Shown here: positions 43,195 through 53,371 of the stretch, in pieces | How the letters are laid out: each line of letters starts with the position of its first letter | Position numbering within the stretch: position 1 is the first letter of the stretch | Position numbers and translations under genes: made by a program | Assembly: GCA_030142905.1 (NCBI GenBank) | Contig: JASJOG010000016.1 | Span: 747,001 to 811,000, forward strand | Source of the DNA: Heliopora coerulea | Taxonomy: Eukaryota; Cnidaria; Anthozoa; Scleralcyonacea; Helioporidae | Length of the DNA stretch: 64,000 nt | Direction of reading: 5' to 3' | Notes under the pieces: model-generated | What the model saw: only the letters and a program-made list of their open reading frames with translations | What the model was told of the DNA's origin: nothing | Databases searched by the model: none

Positions 43195-43960
43195 ACTTAC
43201 ACAATCACAGGCAAGTCTGAATCGAGTAGCTTTGAAATCCAAGTTCTGCGAACGGAATTGTTTTGAGCAGCTTTCAAAAGTGGCTTCCCGATTTCATTCT
43301 TCTCCAAGGAAGACTTTTTGTACCAAATATTATCGACTGGATTTAACTGGTGTTTATTGGTAAAGTAGAATGAAGATTCTGGTTCATTCATCTCTGCAGG
43401 ATGATGGCTTTTGAATATTTTTTAGTATTTAACCGATCAGCGTTCATGAACCTACGCAGACATAACCCAGCAGATTTCGAGTCTGCCACCTTAACCACTC
43501 GGCCATGACTACATTCGCGCAGGAAACCTTCCGTCGTTTCATTATAAAAAGTATTAAAAAAAAATTCCGTTAACAATCAATCATGCAATATATGTAAAGC
43601 AATAAAATATTGAATGAAAAGTACTATTTTGAAATATTGATTGAATCATTACACAGATTGCTTGTGTAGTATTTAACCGGACAACGTTCATAGTCAATTG
43701 TTTGAGAAGTGGGATAAAACACTCATCGTCCAGAAGACTTGTCCAGGCTGTGACAGTCTTTGGATGGTCTCTTCACTTTCCACACAAGAATTTCATTGCT
43801 TCATGCAGGATCGTTTTCCCCATGAAATGTCGCCCCACTGAAGACGTCGGGATGTATTTTTGGCTCGAAACAAAAATGCAAAGTAAACAACCACCAGGTA
43901 ACACGTTGCAAAGCTACGGTACTTGTTTTTGATCACCGAACTAACCTTCGGCGAAACAGT
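43195..43960 (-). pseudogene. Tyrosine recombinase-like (Crypton/DUF3504-type) remnant, R1
   Basis: Minus strand, two pieces around the tRNA insertion. Upstream piece (43670-43960): degenerate 'QWGDISWGNDPA', 'EILVWKVKRPSKD'. Downstream piece (43391 to 43197): 'MNEPESSFYFTNKHQLNPVD', 'WYKKSSLEKNEIGKPLLKAA' and 'QNNSVRRTWISKLLDSDLP'. This resembles the DUF3504 domain derived from Crypton recombinases, where the expected sequence is NHSVRK (catalytic His and Arg). Here His is Asn, and about 15 residues before it appear deleted. Family knowledge: site-specific strand exchange through a Tyr; the Tyr region is not present. Stops are present. Confidence 0.65.
43449..43512 (-). tRNA. tRNA-Ser(CGA) pseudogene, truncated in the T arm
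   Basis: Minus strand: GTAGTCATGGCCGAGTGGTT (acceptor and D arm with a canonical class II A box), anticodon stem-loop GCAGACTCGAAATCTGC with anticodon CGA (43477-43479), a variable arm, then GTAGGTT where the copy ends. The T loop, 3' T stem and acceptor 3' strand are missing; the next bases (CATGAAC) belong to R1. It lies in an insertion (about 43448-43667) flanked by imperfect copies of AGTATTTAACCG...CGTTCAT. No functional tRNA can form. Confidence 0.75.
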
Positions 43961-44095
43961 TGTCCACTTCGGCCCTTCTCACTTCTGGGGTGGCTTGTGG
44001 ATGATGACCTTAACCGTATTCGAGCAGTAATGCTTTCATCAGGATTTTAAAACCTCTCCAGAAAGTTTAAAAGTTTAAAATAGTCTTCTTTTTGC

Positions 44096-44249
44096 AAATT
44101 TACCATTTTATTTTAATAGCGACGATTTTACCGAAAAAACATGAACAAAAAAAAACATTTGGGTAAAATCATCGCTATTAAAATAAAATGGTAAAATCAC
44201 CGCTGTCAAAACCATGAACAAAAAAGAAATTTCATGGTGTTAATAGCAA
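44096..44249. repeat. AT-rich inverted repeat
   Basis: TTACCATTTTATTTTAATAG...GATTTTACC (44100-44133) is the reverse complement of GGTAAAATCATCGCTATTAA...GGTAA (44161-44196), with a further partial copy (GGTAAAATCACCGCT) after it. Perhaps a MITE between R1 and the PLE-d body. Confidence 0.6.
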
Positions 44250-44319
44250 TGATTTTAGCAAACTTTTACAATTATTTGTAAAAAATTGTCATTTTTGTGT
44301 AACGGCGTTCTTTACGAAC

Positions 44320-44331
44320 AAATAGATGGTG
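44320..44331. repeat. Left target duplication of PLE-a copy 2
   Basis: AAATAGATGGTG, repeated at 45959-45970. Removing the insert plus one copy restores the PLE-d reading frame across it. Confidence 0.9.
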
Positions 44332-45958
44332 ACATGTTTGAGGAAGTTAATCGTCCAGGTTAGTGTAGTCTTGAGAAAGACTGTTGGTTGAAGTGACTGG
44401 CGTTTCGACAGCCTTAGCGGCGGTCATCTTCAGAGTCAAAAGGAGAGTAAATGTCAGGTTCTCTTGTATTTGTATCTGGCTCGTGCGTGATAAGTGGGCG
44501 GTCGTAATAGTCATGGAGGTGTGATAGTTGGTGAGAAGCAATGGGTATGGTTGTGTAGGCGTTAATTATCAGTTTGTCGAAGTGTAAGTCTGTTGGTTGC
44601 TCGGACGTTTGACTTTGTGAATTAGTCGTTTGTAAGGTCCCGGTAATTGTTGTGATCGGTTTAATGGATTTTGTTCTAAGTTTGTATACCAGCTTTCTAG
44701 TGTGAGTCGCTGTTTGTAGTTGGTGCTGTACGTAATGCATTTTGCCGATTCCCAGTCAATGTTGTGTTTGGTTTATCAGCGGTGTTCGGCAATGTGGTTG
44801 GTTTTGTCTCCGTTTTTTGTCGCTCGTTTGTGTTCTGTGAGTCGTGTATTTAAGTTTCTGCTAGTCTCACCTATATAAGTGGCTTGGCAGTCGGAGCAAT
44901 TAATTTTGTAAACTGCACCTTGTCTTTCGTGCGGTTGTTCTCTGTCCTTAACATTAGTCAGTACATGTCGTAAAGTTGTGATCGGTTTGTGCGCTACTCG
45001 TATATTGTATGGTCGTAAGATACGCGAGATAATCTCAGACGTACCTTTTATGTAGGGTATCGTTGCTGTAGTTGTTGTCGGACTGTTGTTTTCGTCGCGT
45101 TCATTGTCTTTGTAAGTGTTAAGTTTGATGAAGTCAGAGTTATAGTTGTTTTTGTGGAAAACGCATTGTAAGTAGTCATTTTCTTGGCGTAGAGCGTCGG
45201 GTGAGTTACAAATGAGTTGTGCGCGTCTCGTCAATGTTTTGATGGTGGTGGCTTTGTGTGAGGTTGGATTGTACGATGACTGATCCAGTAGTCTGTCAGT
45301 ATGCGTTGGTTTCCTGTAGACAGTGGTCTGTAGTTTGTTATTGTCACGACTTACCAAACAGTCTAGGAATGGAATAGCTCCGTCTTCTTCAATCTCTTTG
45401 GTAAATTGTATGTGACTGTTCTGTTCGTTAATGTGTTTGAAACTCGTCAATCTCGTCTTCGGGTAGTGCAGTAATCGTGTCGTCAACGTAACGAAACCAA
45501 AAAGGTAACGTGTGTTTGTAAGTTGCAAGAGCTCGTTCCTCTATGGATTGCATTACAATTTCAGCAACCACAACAGAATCGGGTGAGCCCATTTCTGTGC
45601 CATGTAACTGTTTGTAGTGTTTACCGTTGTATTGAAAGTAAGTTGATGTGAGGCAAAGTTCCAGTAGTTCCACGATGTCCCCTGTAGGTAAAGGAAGTAC
45701 GTCAGTAAATTCTTTGATGGCAGTTTTGGTACATTCTAGCGCCAGTTGAAGCGGAATACTGGTAAACAGTGATTTCACGTCAAAAGACGCTAGCTTGTGG
45801 TTGTGTGGTAATTGTACTGTTTTGAGATTGTTGATGAAGGTTTCAGTCGATTGTAGTCTATGTTGTGACTTTTTCAGTCGATTGTAGTCTATGTTGTGAC
45901 TGGACGATCAACTTCCTCAAACATGTCACGATTCACCCAGGTTCAAACCATTTACTTT
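44332..45958 (-). mobile_element. Penelope-like element, family a, copy 2 (inserted in PLE-d)
   Basis: The minus-strand 3' portion (44332 to about 45897) is joined to a plus-strand tail of only about 60 bp (45899-45958) ending GGTTCAAACCATTTACTTTA. Left end GACATGTTTGAGG as in the other copies. A short direct duplication (TCGATTGTAGTCTATGTTGT) at 45848-45899 marks the join of the two orientations. The 12-bp duplication is exact. Confidence 0.9.
44414..45790 (-). pseudogene. PLE-a copy 2: RT palm to GIY-YIG, frameshifted
   Basis: Pieces on minus: 45778 to 45428, 'SLFTSIPLQLALECTKTA', 'LHGTEMGSPDSVVVAEI' and 'FRYVDDTITAL' (catalytic YVDD kept). A frameshift at about 45440, within 'DEIDEFQTH', drops two bases relative to the 29.8-kb copy. 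From about 45440 to 44776: 'AIPFLDCLVSRDNNKLQTTV' followed by Tyr (no stop, unlike copy 1), then 'AVYKINCSDCQATYIGETS'. A second change near 44776 ('HIAEHR*') ends that frame. The last part resumes at 44740. GTAMGSP is changed to GTEMGSP, which would harm the RT. 5'-truncated. Confidence 0.88.
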
Positions 45959-45970
45959 AAATAGATGGTG
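45959..45970. repeat. Right target duplication of PLE-a copy 2
   Basis: AAATAGATGGTG, identical to 44320-44331, and within the PLE-d codons for 'QIDGV'. Confidence 0.9.
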
Positions 45971-46880
45971 TGGCTATGGGCTCTACGTTGGGACCGCTTT
46001 TTCCGGATATTTTTTTTTCTCATGGCATGAATGAAATTGACTTGACCTTTGTCCGGCTGACTTTAAATCTTTTCTGTATCGCAGATACGTTGACGATTGC
46101 TTCTTACTGTTTCGATCGAATAACTTCATAAACACTTTTCTTGAGTTATTAAATCGTCAACACCCCCTAATATTGTTTTTACTGTTGAAAATGAAGTTAA
46201 CAAGTCATTAGCATTTCTTGATGTTAAAATCACACGAGACAATGGCTCTTTTACCACCTCCGTCTTTCACAAACCCACCTTTACCGGCCTATATACAAAT
46301 TTTGACAGCTTTATTCCGTTTATCTACATAAAAGGTCCAGTTATGTCACTTTTAAATCGTTATATTAACATTTGTTCTACCTATATTACCTTTCACTCGG
46401 AACTTGATAATTTTAAGAAACTATTTTCTCTCAACGGCTATCCCCGTAATTTCTTAGACAAATGTATTCACCGTTTCTTAGACAACAAATTTTCGCCCGT
46501 ACCAAAAGTTTCCCTTGTATCTAAAATGATAATGTACTTCTGCCTTCCCTTCACTGGACAACACAGCCACCAGATTCGCACACAAATTCGTAAGCTTTGC
46601 TCAAATGCCTTTCCTTATATTTCCATTCGCTTTGTTTTCCGTCTGTCGCTCCGCATAGCTCACTTCTTTTCTTTTAAAGACAGGATTCCCAATCGTCTAA
46701 AATCTCGTGTTGTGTACCTTCTTAAGTGTCGATGCTGTAATGCGTCGTATGTAGGCCAAACTAGCCGGCTTCTCCATACACGGATTACTGATCACTTCCT
46801 GTTTTCTTCTCAAACGCCAAATTTATGCTAATCAACCTGTAATAATATTTTAGTGATTGTTTTATCGTGTTATATTTCAC

Positions 46881-46918
46881 TCTTTGATGATTTTGCGTCT
46901 TAAGCAATGAAACGTTAG
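46881..46918 (+). ncRNA. Hammerhead-like motif of the PLE-d right tail
   Basis: TTTGATGA, T, TTTGC/GCAA hairpin with loop GTCTTAA, GAAACGTTAG. The left-arm copy (minus, 42779-42815) has CTCTGATGG, GTTGC/GCAAC and CGAAACGTTAG: a better stem but A9 changed to G. The two arms differ by compensating and core changes, so neither is a perfect hammerhead. Confidence 0.5.
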
Positions 46919-47549
46919 ATCTCAATAAACCTTTTGACACAAAAATGCCTGTCTTTCGAATTTTTTACTGGGCCTTGATTTTCATCTTTCGAATACGATT
47001 TCCGCCCGAGTCTTCTATTACATTGATTCAGGTTGGGTGTCGAACTGCATGAGTCTGATGCTTGCAAGTTTTCTTATACTTAATGTACACCTAATCTTAC
47101 AAGGTTTACCTTTTTCACGAGTTTAGCAAAACTAGAATTCTGAGGACAGCATTTGTGGAGGTAGGCGTCATGTCTTAGTATTAGGATATAGCAAACTTTC
47201 GAATGCTGTTTGAAGAAAACACGCACGAGTGAGGTTTTCAAAGACTATCAGAATAACACGAGTCTGAAGACGATAGTACGAACCTGAAGATGACATTAAG
47301 GTAATTAAAAAACTCATGATTGTGTGTTTTTGCGGATTGCACGAAAAACTTTGCAATTATTAAGTAATAAAACAAATGGGAAAAAGTTACACACAGCCAT
47401 AAATGAGGTAATTCGAATTCAATCTCAAAATCGTGGAATTTTCTCGTGCATATTATTACTTGTCAGAATATATATTATGAAAAAATTATAACTCACGCCA
47501 CACGATTGTTTTTAGCTTTACCAAGTAATGCTTTCACTGTTTTTAACAG

Positions 47550-47676
47550 AAGAACAACATTGCATAGAGGATCACCAAAAAGGTTCAGATGGAGACATCA
47601 GCTTGAATTGTACCAATAGAACAAACAACCTGACAACCCTGTCTTTCCTAAACATTCCGTACGATCGTGTTAAAAG
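47550..47676 (+). CDS. LRR gene, exon 2 (N-terminal cap)
   Basis: Acceptor ...TTTTTAACAG before 47550, donor AAAAG|GTATGT after 47676. Phase 1 in, phase 2 out. It encodes 'EEQHCIEDHQKGSDGDISLN', 'CTNRTNNLTTLSFLNIPYD' and 'RVKR': cysteines and a beta-strand-like 'ISLNCTNR' as in an LRR N-terminal cap, with two N-glycosylation sites (NRT or NNL region: NCT, NLT). It continues straight into an LRR in the next exon ('RVKR-LDLQSNNITKL'). Secreted or receptor ectodomain by the signal peptide. Confidence 0.75.
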
Positions 47677-48705
47677 GTATGTATAAAACTATTAAAATAC
47701 GAGGACTCCATTGATTTCTTGATAGTTAAAGTTATTCACACCTGCAGGCTAAAAAACGAGGGAAAATCCAACTAGTGAACTCCAGTTAAGGAAAAGCGAA
47801 TATAGATAGGAATATTTTGATCGATAAAATGTAACATCAGTACCAAGCAATAAAGCATAACAAATTTGTTTACTCGATTTTTGGTTGAACATCATCTTTC
47901 AAAATTTTTTGCATGATAATTTTTACAAATAAAAATTAGAGTTAATAGACGATACCTTATACACTAGCTTAGGTAACTTTCATTTTTAATGGCATTACAT
48001 ATACTACCTCTTTGTCTATAGCTCTATGTCTATAGCTCTGACCTGAAGATAGTTTAAATAACACTGAGTTCTAACATAGCCACTGATAACTACCTCAAGC
48101 TCCTAGGATCGTCTGTACTGTGTATCTTTCGTTATCCTTTCTCTATTGCTTATTGGCCTTTCATGCAGAACAATGAACTCTAGTTAGAACTACTCAGCCT
48201 TAAGCCAACTAAATATATTTACTCCATCATTCTTACCGGGTTTTCAAGCAGTGAGGGTTGCTTAAAACATTTCCTACTGCTTACGAAGCCGAACACTAGA
48301 ATGCATTCTTCTCGTTCTAACGTACCCAGCATCCCCATCTCGCCAAACTTAAACGGGGCACACACAGAGATGCGAAATCTCTGCTTCAACTTCCGACTTC
48401 CAATCACATGGAGTAGGTGAGACGTCAGGCACTAAGAACTGGTCTACTTAAAGTGAAAGAGCTGTCAGCAAGAAGTGACTGTCGAAGCGCCATCTACCAC
48501 CAACTTGTCTATGGAAGTTAAACGTCCATAAACAAGTCCCTTCGTGGCAGCCTTTAACGCAGAGAAAATAGCTCACATTATTTTAATCGTTAACACGTCC
48601 ACCGAAACATTTTTCCAAGACCAGTCACGAGAAACCATTCCAGCCATCCAGTGCGAAGCTGTTATGTTGCATGTTTTTAACATTTCTGTGTTCTTTTACA
48701 AACAG

Positions 48706-48780
48706 GTTGGATCTCCAAAGTAACAACATCACCAAATTAAGTAACTCCACCTTTGACAAGTTTGCAGCTTTGAAACAGTT
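48706..48780 (+). CDS. LRR gene, exon 3 (one leucine-rich repeat)
   Basis: Acceptor TTTTACAAACAG before 48706, donor TT|GTAAGT after 48780. Exactly 75 nt, phase 2 to 2, coding one LRR: 'LDLQSNNITKLSNSTFDKFA' then 'ALKQL', matching LxxLxxNxIxxLxxxxF. One-repeat-per-exon in 72-75 nt with a constant phase is known from LRR receptors such as LGR-type GPCRs; this supports such a receptor but does not prove it. Later exons were not found before the window ends, so the rest lies beyond the repeats at 50-64 kb or outside. Confidence 0.85.
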
Positions 48781-50329
48781 GTAAGTGTATTTATTAATTA
48801 CTAAATAGTGAGCCACTCTGAATGGCCGGTTCCTCTTATTACGTCAGCTGAGTACAGCTACCAGAACACTTTGCGGTTTTCTTCATTTTCCTGCAAACAT
48901 TGAATTCCCAAAGCGAATGGAAAGACAATCCCTCCGATTAAAATTACAAATAAGATTTTCAAAGGCATTCTGGTAGCTGTTTTAGAGAATATATAAGGAG
49001 AACCAGCCATTGACTAAATATTGACGTTACTAAACTTACTAAGTTGCAACGCATTGTCCTTCTATCGATTTTTCACCATAGAAAGTTTAAGAGATTTAAT
49101 TTTGTAAATTACTACAAGTTTACTGTTATCGTCCTTATATTTAAATTTTTGGAGCCCTAACTTAAGATATAAAACATTTACTATAATTGCATAAGCAGAA
49201 GCTCTTTTTCCTTGGACTTTTTCCAAATGCAGAACTTGGTCATAACATATTTGTCAAATTGCCTGAAAAATATTTCACGCAACAATTAAACTCCAAAAAC
49301 TATAAGTATACTGAGGTGCATTATATCACGAAGAGTTGAGGTATTTGTTACTGTACAAAACACACACATCTAGGGACTGCATGTTATTTTATAAATCAAC
49401 TCAACAATTAAAGGAAGCAACTCGTCCAAAACAAATGATCCCTCACGCACTCGTTCCAGTCTCCAATAACCGACGTCATAACTAAATTTAGTACAGTTAC
49501 TCGCACATTGGTCTCCTCATTGTTTATCATTTAAAGACCTCGATAGCTTCAATACATTTTTATCTTTTAAAACTTTATAAGAAATGTCGAAAACTTTGCA
49601 TTACAAGAATTGTCAATAATTGTCTTATAACTATATATTTGTGAAAATACGAACGTGTTGTTGCATTTTTGTTGAGATTTGAAAGGCAAACAAAATATAG
49701 TCAAAAGAAATCCTTTAAGAAAATACTCTGTCGAAATTTAGTATTAGTTGGTGTTTGCAAATATTTTATAACTTTTTTTTTCTGGATGACTGTTTTTTTA
49801 CTGTTTTCTCTACCCATAAGCCAAGATATTTTAGGAAAAGTCCTAAAGTTTCAGCTCAAGAACTGTAATGGGTTTTGAGATACAGATATTTGAATTCAGC
49901 GCGGGCACCTTCCGTCCCCCCCAGTCTCGATAGGGTAAAAGATTGGTTTTTTGGGAGGAGTAAATGAAGTTATACTTTGTGATGTTTTTAGCAATTAGTC
50001 TGCGAAGGAGTAAAAATAACTAAACATTCTACCTGTTGAAAGAGCTAAAAGTCTGTTGCATATCTAACCAGTTTTGACAGAAAATAACCAATATCTACAT
50101 ACTGAGCTTTTGTGTCCTTTAATACTTTTTACTGTTTTCTGAAGAAATTATTAAAATTAGGTCGTTGGCAGCCGAAAGTGTAGTTAACAATGAATGGGAC
50201 GCTCTAATTCAACCTGATATTGGTAAAGAATGGCCTATTTTCTCGGTTACTTCGAACTCGGTTAGAGAAATACTTGGTCCATTGAAGGCAGTAAAGGATA
50301 AAACGCAGACCCGAAAAATGTCATCTTGA
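48781..50329. other. Start of LRR gene intron 3; no other gene recognised
   Basis: AT-rich, without a repeat family I could name. A long T-rich frame at 49669-49878 shows no domain. Confidence 0.4.
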
Positions 50330-50377
50330 GACTGGATATTCAAGTTAGAGCAAGAAACAGACAAGTTGGAAATGGCG

Positions 50378-50411
50378 ACATTTCGGCTCTATTTCAGAAT
50401 CATCATCAGAC
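50378..50411 (-). ncRNA. Hammerhead-like motif of the PLE-e tail
   Basis: Minus strand: CTGATGA, TGATTCTGAAATAGAGC, CGAAA, TGTCGCC. Core CUGAUGA is intact; stem II (UGAUUCU...AGAGC) is imperfect. A decayed copy of the same words lies at 24085-24115. Confidence 0.5.
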
Positions 50412-50929
50412 CAAATGATTTACAAAAGCTTGCTAACTACGAGGATGATGTTATCGGTTACTACCAATGAAATTAACATAGTCGGAAATTAATATATGTC
50501 AGATAGACAGCTTGAAAAAAGAAAAGCCAGATAATTGTCCAATAGCTGAGAAAAGCCGGAAACATAAGATCAAGAAGATTTTGTTACAAGAGTGGAAATA
50601 CCGGATCAGACAAAAAGTGAAAGTTCTTTGCTGGCCTTTAGGCTACTGTTCATTCCCGGCTTATTAAGTATAATTAAAAGAGCTTCTAAAATAAGTACTA
50701 GAGTCGAACTACTGAATTTACAAGAATGAATTATCTTACAGTTATTAAAGGTAAAATTATTGAGATATGATTAGGAAGGAAGAGAGGAGTTGTTCAGATT
50801 GTCATAGAGAGAATTTAGGTTTGCAAGATACTGGACATGTGGACAGTTGAAAAGATGTTGTTCTACAGCACTGGTGTTGATGTTGGAAGAGTGCTCCGAA
50901 AGGCGAGTTTGTATATATCGTCCTGTTTG

Positions 50930-51710
50930 CCAATATATTTGTTATTACAACCAAGACAGGGGATCTCGTAAATAACGTTGTTTCGAGAAAGGTCGGGTAT
51001 TTTATCTTTATTAGAAAAGAAAAAAGCAGTCTTTTAGTTTGGTAAATGACAACAAAATTAACTTTAACTTTTAGGTTACCCCGTAGCTTTTAATTAGGTT
51101 TCGAACAAGAAATTCGCCTTGTTTACCTAGGTAGGGAAGCTCTAGCCAAATTTTGGGATAATTGTCATCAAAGGGCTTGTTGGAAGAAGTGGAGTTGCCG
51201 AAATGCTTTGCTTTAAGTTTTATAATGAGAAAATTTCTGACTTTGGCCGGAAAGCCATTCCAAGACATGAAGGATCTAAGCAAATTAATTTGCCGGTTCA
51301 GTAACACAGAGCTGTTACATGTTTTGAAGGTGCAGTAAAACAAAGAGTTAATCCATGTGACTTTACGACTAAAGGATTCAAAGTTGAAAAAGTGGGTGTA
51401 TTGATGGTTATGAGTATCTTTTCGATAGACATCGATGTCGTCGTCAGAAATTTCTAGATCAAGAAAATGAATGTTACCATCGGAGAAGCTGTCAACCGTG
51501 AATTTTAGGTTTTATTCGAAATTGTTATATATAGATAACACAAAAGGAATGTCACAGGGTTTTATGAGTGCCAAAGTGTCATCAACATAGCGTCGGTAAA
51601 ATTGTATGATACAAGATTTGACCAGTTCGGAAACAACTTCTTTTTACAAATTCTGTAAAAATAATGTTAGCTAGGATAGGACCTACTGAGGATGCCATAG
51701 ACACGTCGTA
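50930..51710 (-). pseudogene. PLE-e RT end, linker and GIY-YIG (left of the LINE)
   Basis: Minus strand: near 51600 'RRYVDDTLALIKPCDIP' (catalytic YVDD), then 'FSDGNIHFLDLEISDDDIDV', the open 90-codon linker 51343-51071 ('NSSVLLNRQINLLRSFMSW' ... 'GKQGEFLVRNLIKSYGVT'), and after a stop 'IPDLSRNNVIYEIPCLGCNN' with 'KYIGK' (GIY-YIG). A frameshift follows within KYIGK. Inactive. Confidence 0.85.
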
Positions 51711-51721
51711 AATTTGTTCAT
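51711..51721. repeat. Left target duplication of the LINE in PLE-e
   Basis: AATTTGTTCAT, repeated at 53361-53371. Confidence 0.85.
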
Positions 51722-53360
51722 CATCATCTTCTTCCTCCTTGTCCAGCAATGTTGCCAGGTCGGGGATTTCGTATCTTCTCTCTCCAGAGTGTCCTGTTCG
51801 CCGTATCCTAATCGCACAGTTGTCTCAGTTTCATGTCATCCCTCATGTTTTCCATCCAGCGTTTACGGGGCCTCCATCTTGGCCGGTTTCCCTCTACCTT
51901 CCACTTCCAAGTCTGTTTGACTGGATTCTGCTTACTCATTCGGAGTAGATGTCCATACCAGCGGAGTCTAGCTTGTAGTATCTTCAGCAAAATCTCATCG
52001 ACTTTTAGTTCTCTACGGATGTCCTCATTTCTCCTATCCAACAGCGTGACCCCCATAATCCTGCGCAACATCGTTATTTCAGTCGTTGCTAGCATCCCTT
52101 CTTCCTTCTTCCTCAATGTCCATAACTCTGCACCATACAAAAGCACTGGTCGTATCACTGTTTCGTAGGTCTTGACTTTAAGTTTCTTTGGCATGCGCTT
52201 GTCATGGATCACACCAGTGAACTCTTTCCACTTCAGCCAGGTGGCATTAACTCTTGCTCTTACCGCTTCCTCTGACCCACCATTGTCACTGAGTGTCATG
52301 CCGAGGTACTTGAACTTGTCCACTTGTTTGATCTGGACATTGCTGCAATCAACTATGCTCACCTTAACCTTCTGCCTGCTGCTCACCATGACCTCGGTTT
52401 TGGTTGTGTTGACTTTCAAACCTTGCTTGGACATGCCTCTCTGTCATTTCAGCCAGTTCTCCTGCAGCTCCTCCTCACTCTTTGCCATTACCACCAAGTC
52501 ATCGGCAAATAATAGCTCCCATGGCATTCCTTTCCTGAATCCTTCACTTATTGTGTCCAGGATCATGACAAACAGGAATGGACTGAGAGCAGAGCCCTGA
52601 TGTAGACCGACTTTGATCTCGAAAGGTCCCATCGGTCCCCGTGCAGTTCCCACAGCCGTCCTTGTGTTCTCATAGGTTGCTCTGACTAGCCTGATCATAT
52701 TTTCCGGTAGATTTCTTTTTGCGCAGGCACCAGTAAACTAACTCTCTTGGCATGCGATCATACGCCTTTTCTAGGTCAACAAAGGTGAAATACAGATTTC
52801 TCTGTTTCTCCATCAACTTTTCCTGCACCTGCTTGACCACAGAGACAGCATCCGTGGTACCTTTTCCTGGGCTAAATCCGAACTGCATCTCATCTATGGG
52901 GATTATGTCCCTTAGGCGCTGGTCCAGTATACGTTCCATGATCTTGAACACATGCTCTAGCAGCTAGATTCCACGGTAGTTTCCACACTCCAGAGGGTCA
53001 CCCTTCTGTCTGTAGATCGGTACCGTTTCACTGTCCTCCCATTCTGATGGTATTCGTTCCTCCTTCCATATGGTTTCCAGCAAACTATATATCATTTCGT
53101 CACCTACTCCGTTGAGGGCTTTGATCATATCTATACTAAGCCCAGAGCATCCAGCAGCTTGCCCAGTTTCACCTTCGCCAACGCCTTTCTCATTTCTTCC
53201 ATTCTCACATTGAGTATTGGGCCGTCAATTGGAGTTATTTCAGTTAGCGGCTCCCGAGCATTCTCCTCGTTCAACAAAGCATCAAAGTACTCCCTCCACC
53301 TCTCCTTGATGCTTGTTTCCTCTGTGAGAATATCTCCTGCCTGACTTCTTATCAGCCGTC
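51722..53360 (-). mobile_element. LINE (RT family matching the 1-380 endonuclease), 5'-truncated
   Basis: Exact 11-bp flanking duplication. On minus the element starts inside the pre-RT linker (53360) and ends in a short (GAT)n-like 3' tail (GATGATGATG at 51722-51731). It is inserted in PLE-e, so it is younger than that element. Clade is not assigned. Confidence 0.9.
51808..53345 (-). pseudogene. LINE reverse transcriptase and C-terminal region
   Basis: Minus strand pieces: 'AGDILTEETSIKERWREYF' (53343 on), 'IPSEWEDSETVPIYRQKGD' (53070 on), 'LRDIIPIDEMQFGFSPGKGT' and 'LYFTFVDLEKAYDRMPREL' (first catalytic Asp, near 52780), a frame change near 52700, 'VGLHQGSALSPFLFVMILD', 'LLFADDLVVMAKSEEEL' (catalytic ADD, near 52500), and from 52434 'KYLGMTLSDNGGSEEAVRAR' with 'LLYGAELWTLRKKEEGML'. 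It ends near 'RWMENMRDDMKLRQLCD'. At least three frame changes or stops. Plus-strand frames are shadows. Confidence 0.88.
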
Positions 53361-53371
53361 AATTTGTTCAT
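53361..53371. repeat. Right target duplication of the LINE in PLE-e
   Basis: AATTTGTTCAT, identical to 51711-51721. Confidence 0.85.

Larger units (their letters stand above)
42850..44095 (-). mobile_element. R-family element, copy 1 (tyrosine-recombinase type)
   Basis: Begins CCCCTCACCCACCGCGCGAA after a TTAT word that is also present in the uninterrupted PLE-d tail, so TTAT was at the target. Then 'GTGCGTGGAGTCC', 'GACTAGGGAGAAAAATTTTC', a TA run and a body with recombinase remnants on minus (43195-43960). Compared with R2 and R3 it lacks the segment corresponding to 55380-55660. A tRNA-Ser-containing insertion splits the body at 43448-43667. The right end is not sharply defined. Confidence 0.7.
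44253..46831 (+). pseudogene. PLE-d RT and GIY-YIG, split by PLE-a copy 2
   Basis: Before the insertion (44253-44331): 'QTFTIICKKLSFLCNGVLYE' then 'QIDG'. After it (45971 on): 'VAMGSTLGPLFPDIF' (RT motif), so the joined text is the standard PLE 'YEQIDGVAMGS' block. Then, after a frameshift, 'RRYVDDCFLLF' (46085 on, catalytic), and 'LAFLDVKITRDNGSFTTSV'. An open frame at 46343-46831 holds the linker and the GIY-YIG core 'RVVYLLKCRCCNASYVGQTS' with 'LLHTRITDHF', ending early at TAA 46829. Several frameshifts: inactive. RT N-terminal part not found. Confidence 0.85.
42696..47035 (+). mobile_element. Penelope-like element, family d, hosting two later insertions
   Basis: Left arm 42707-42849 is the reverse complement of right tail 46843-46988; the right side extends 36 nt further. 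GGTTCAGGTTG (42696-42706) and GATTCAGGTTG (47025-47035) may be the target duplication (10 of 11). The body is on plus, at 44250-44331 and 45971-46831. It is interrupted by R1 (42850-44095) and by PLE-a copy 2 (44332-45958). Hammerhead-like motifs lie in both arms (42779-42815 minus; 46881-46918 plus). Confidence 0.8.

Noticed and set aside
51833..52600. Plus-strand frames over 51.7-52.6 kb
   Set aside because: They are antisense to the LINE RT, which has clear catalytic motifs on minus.
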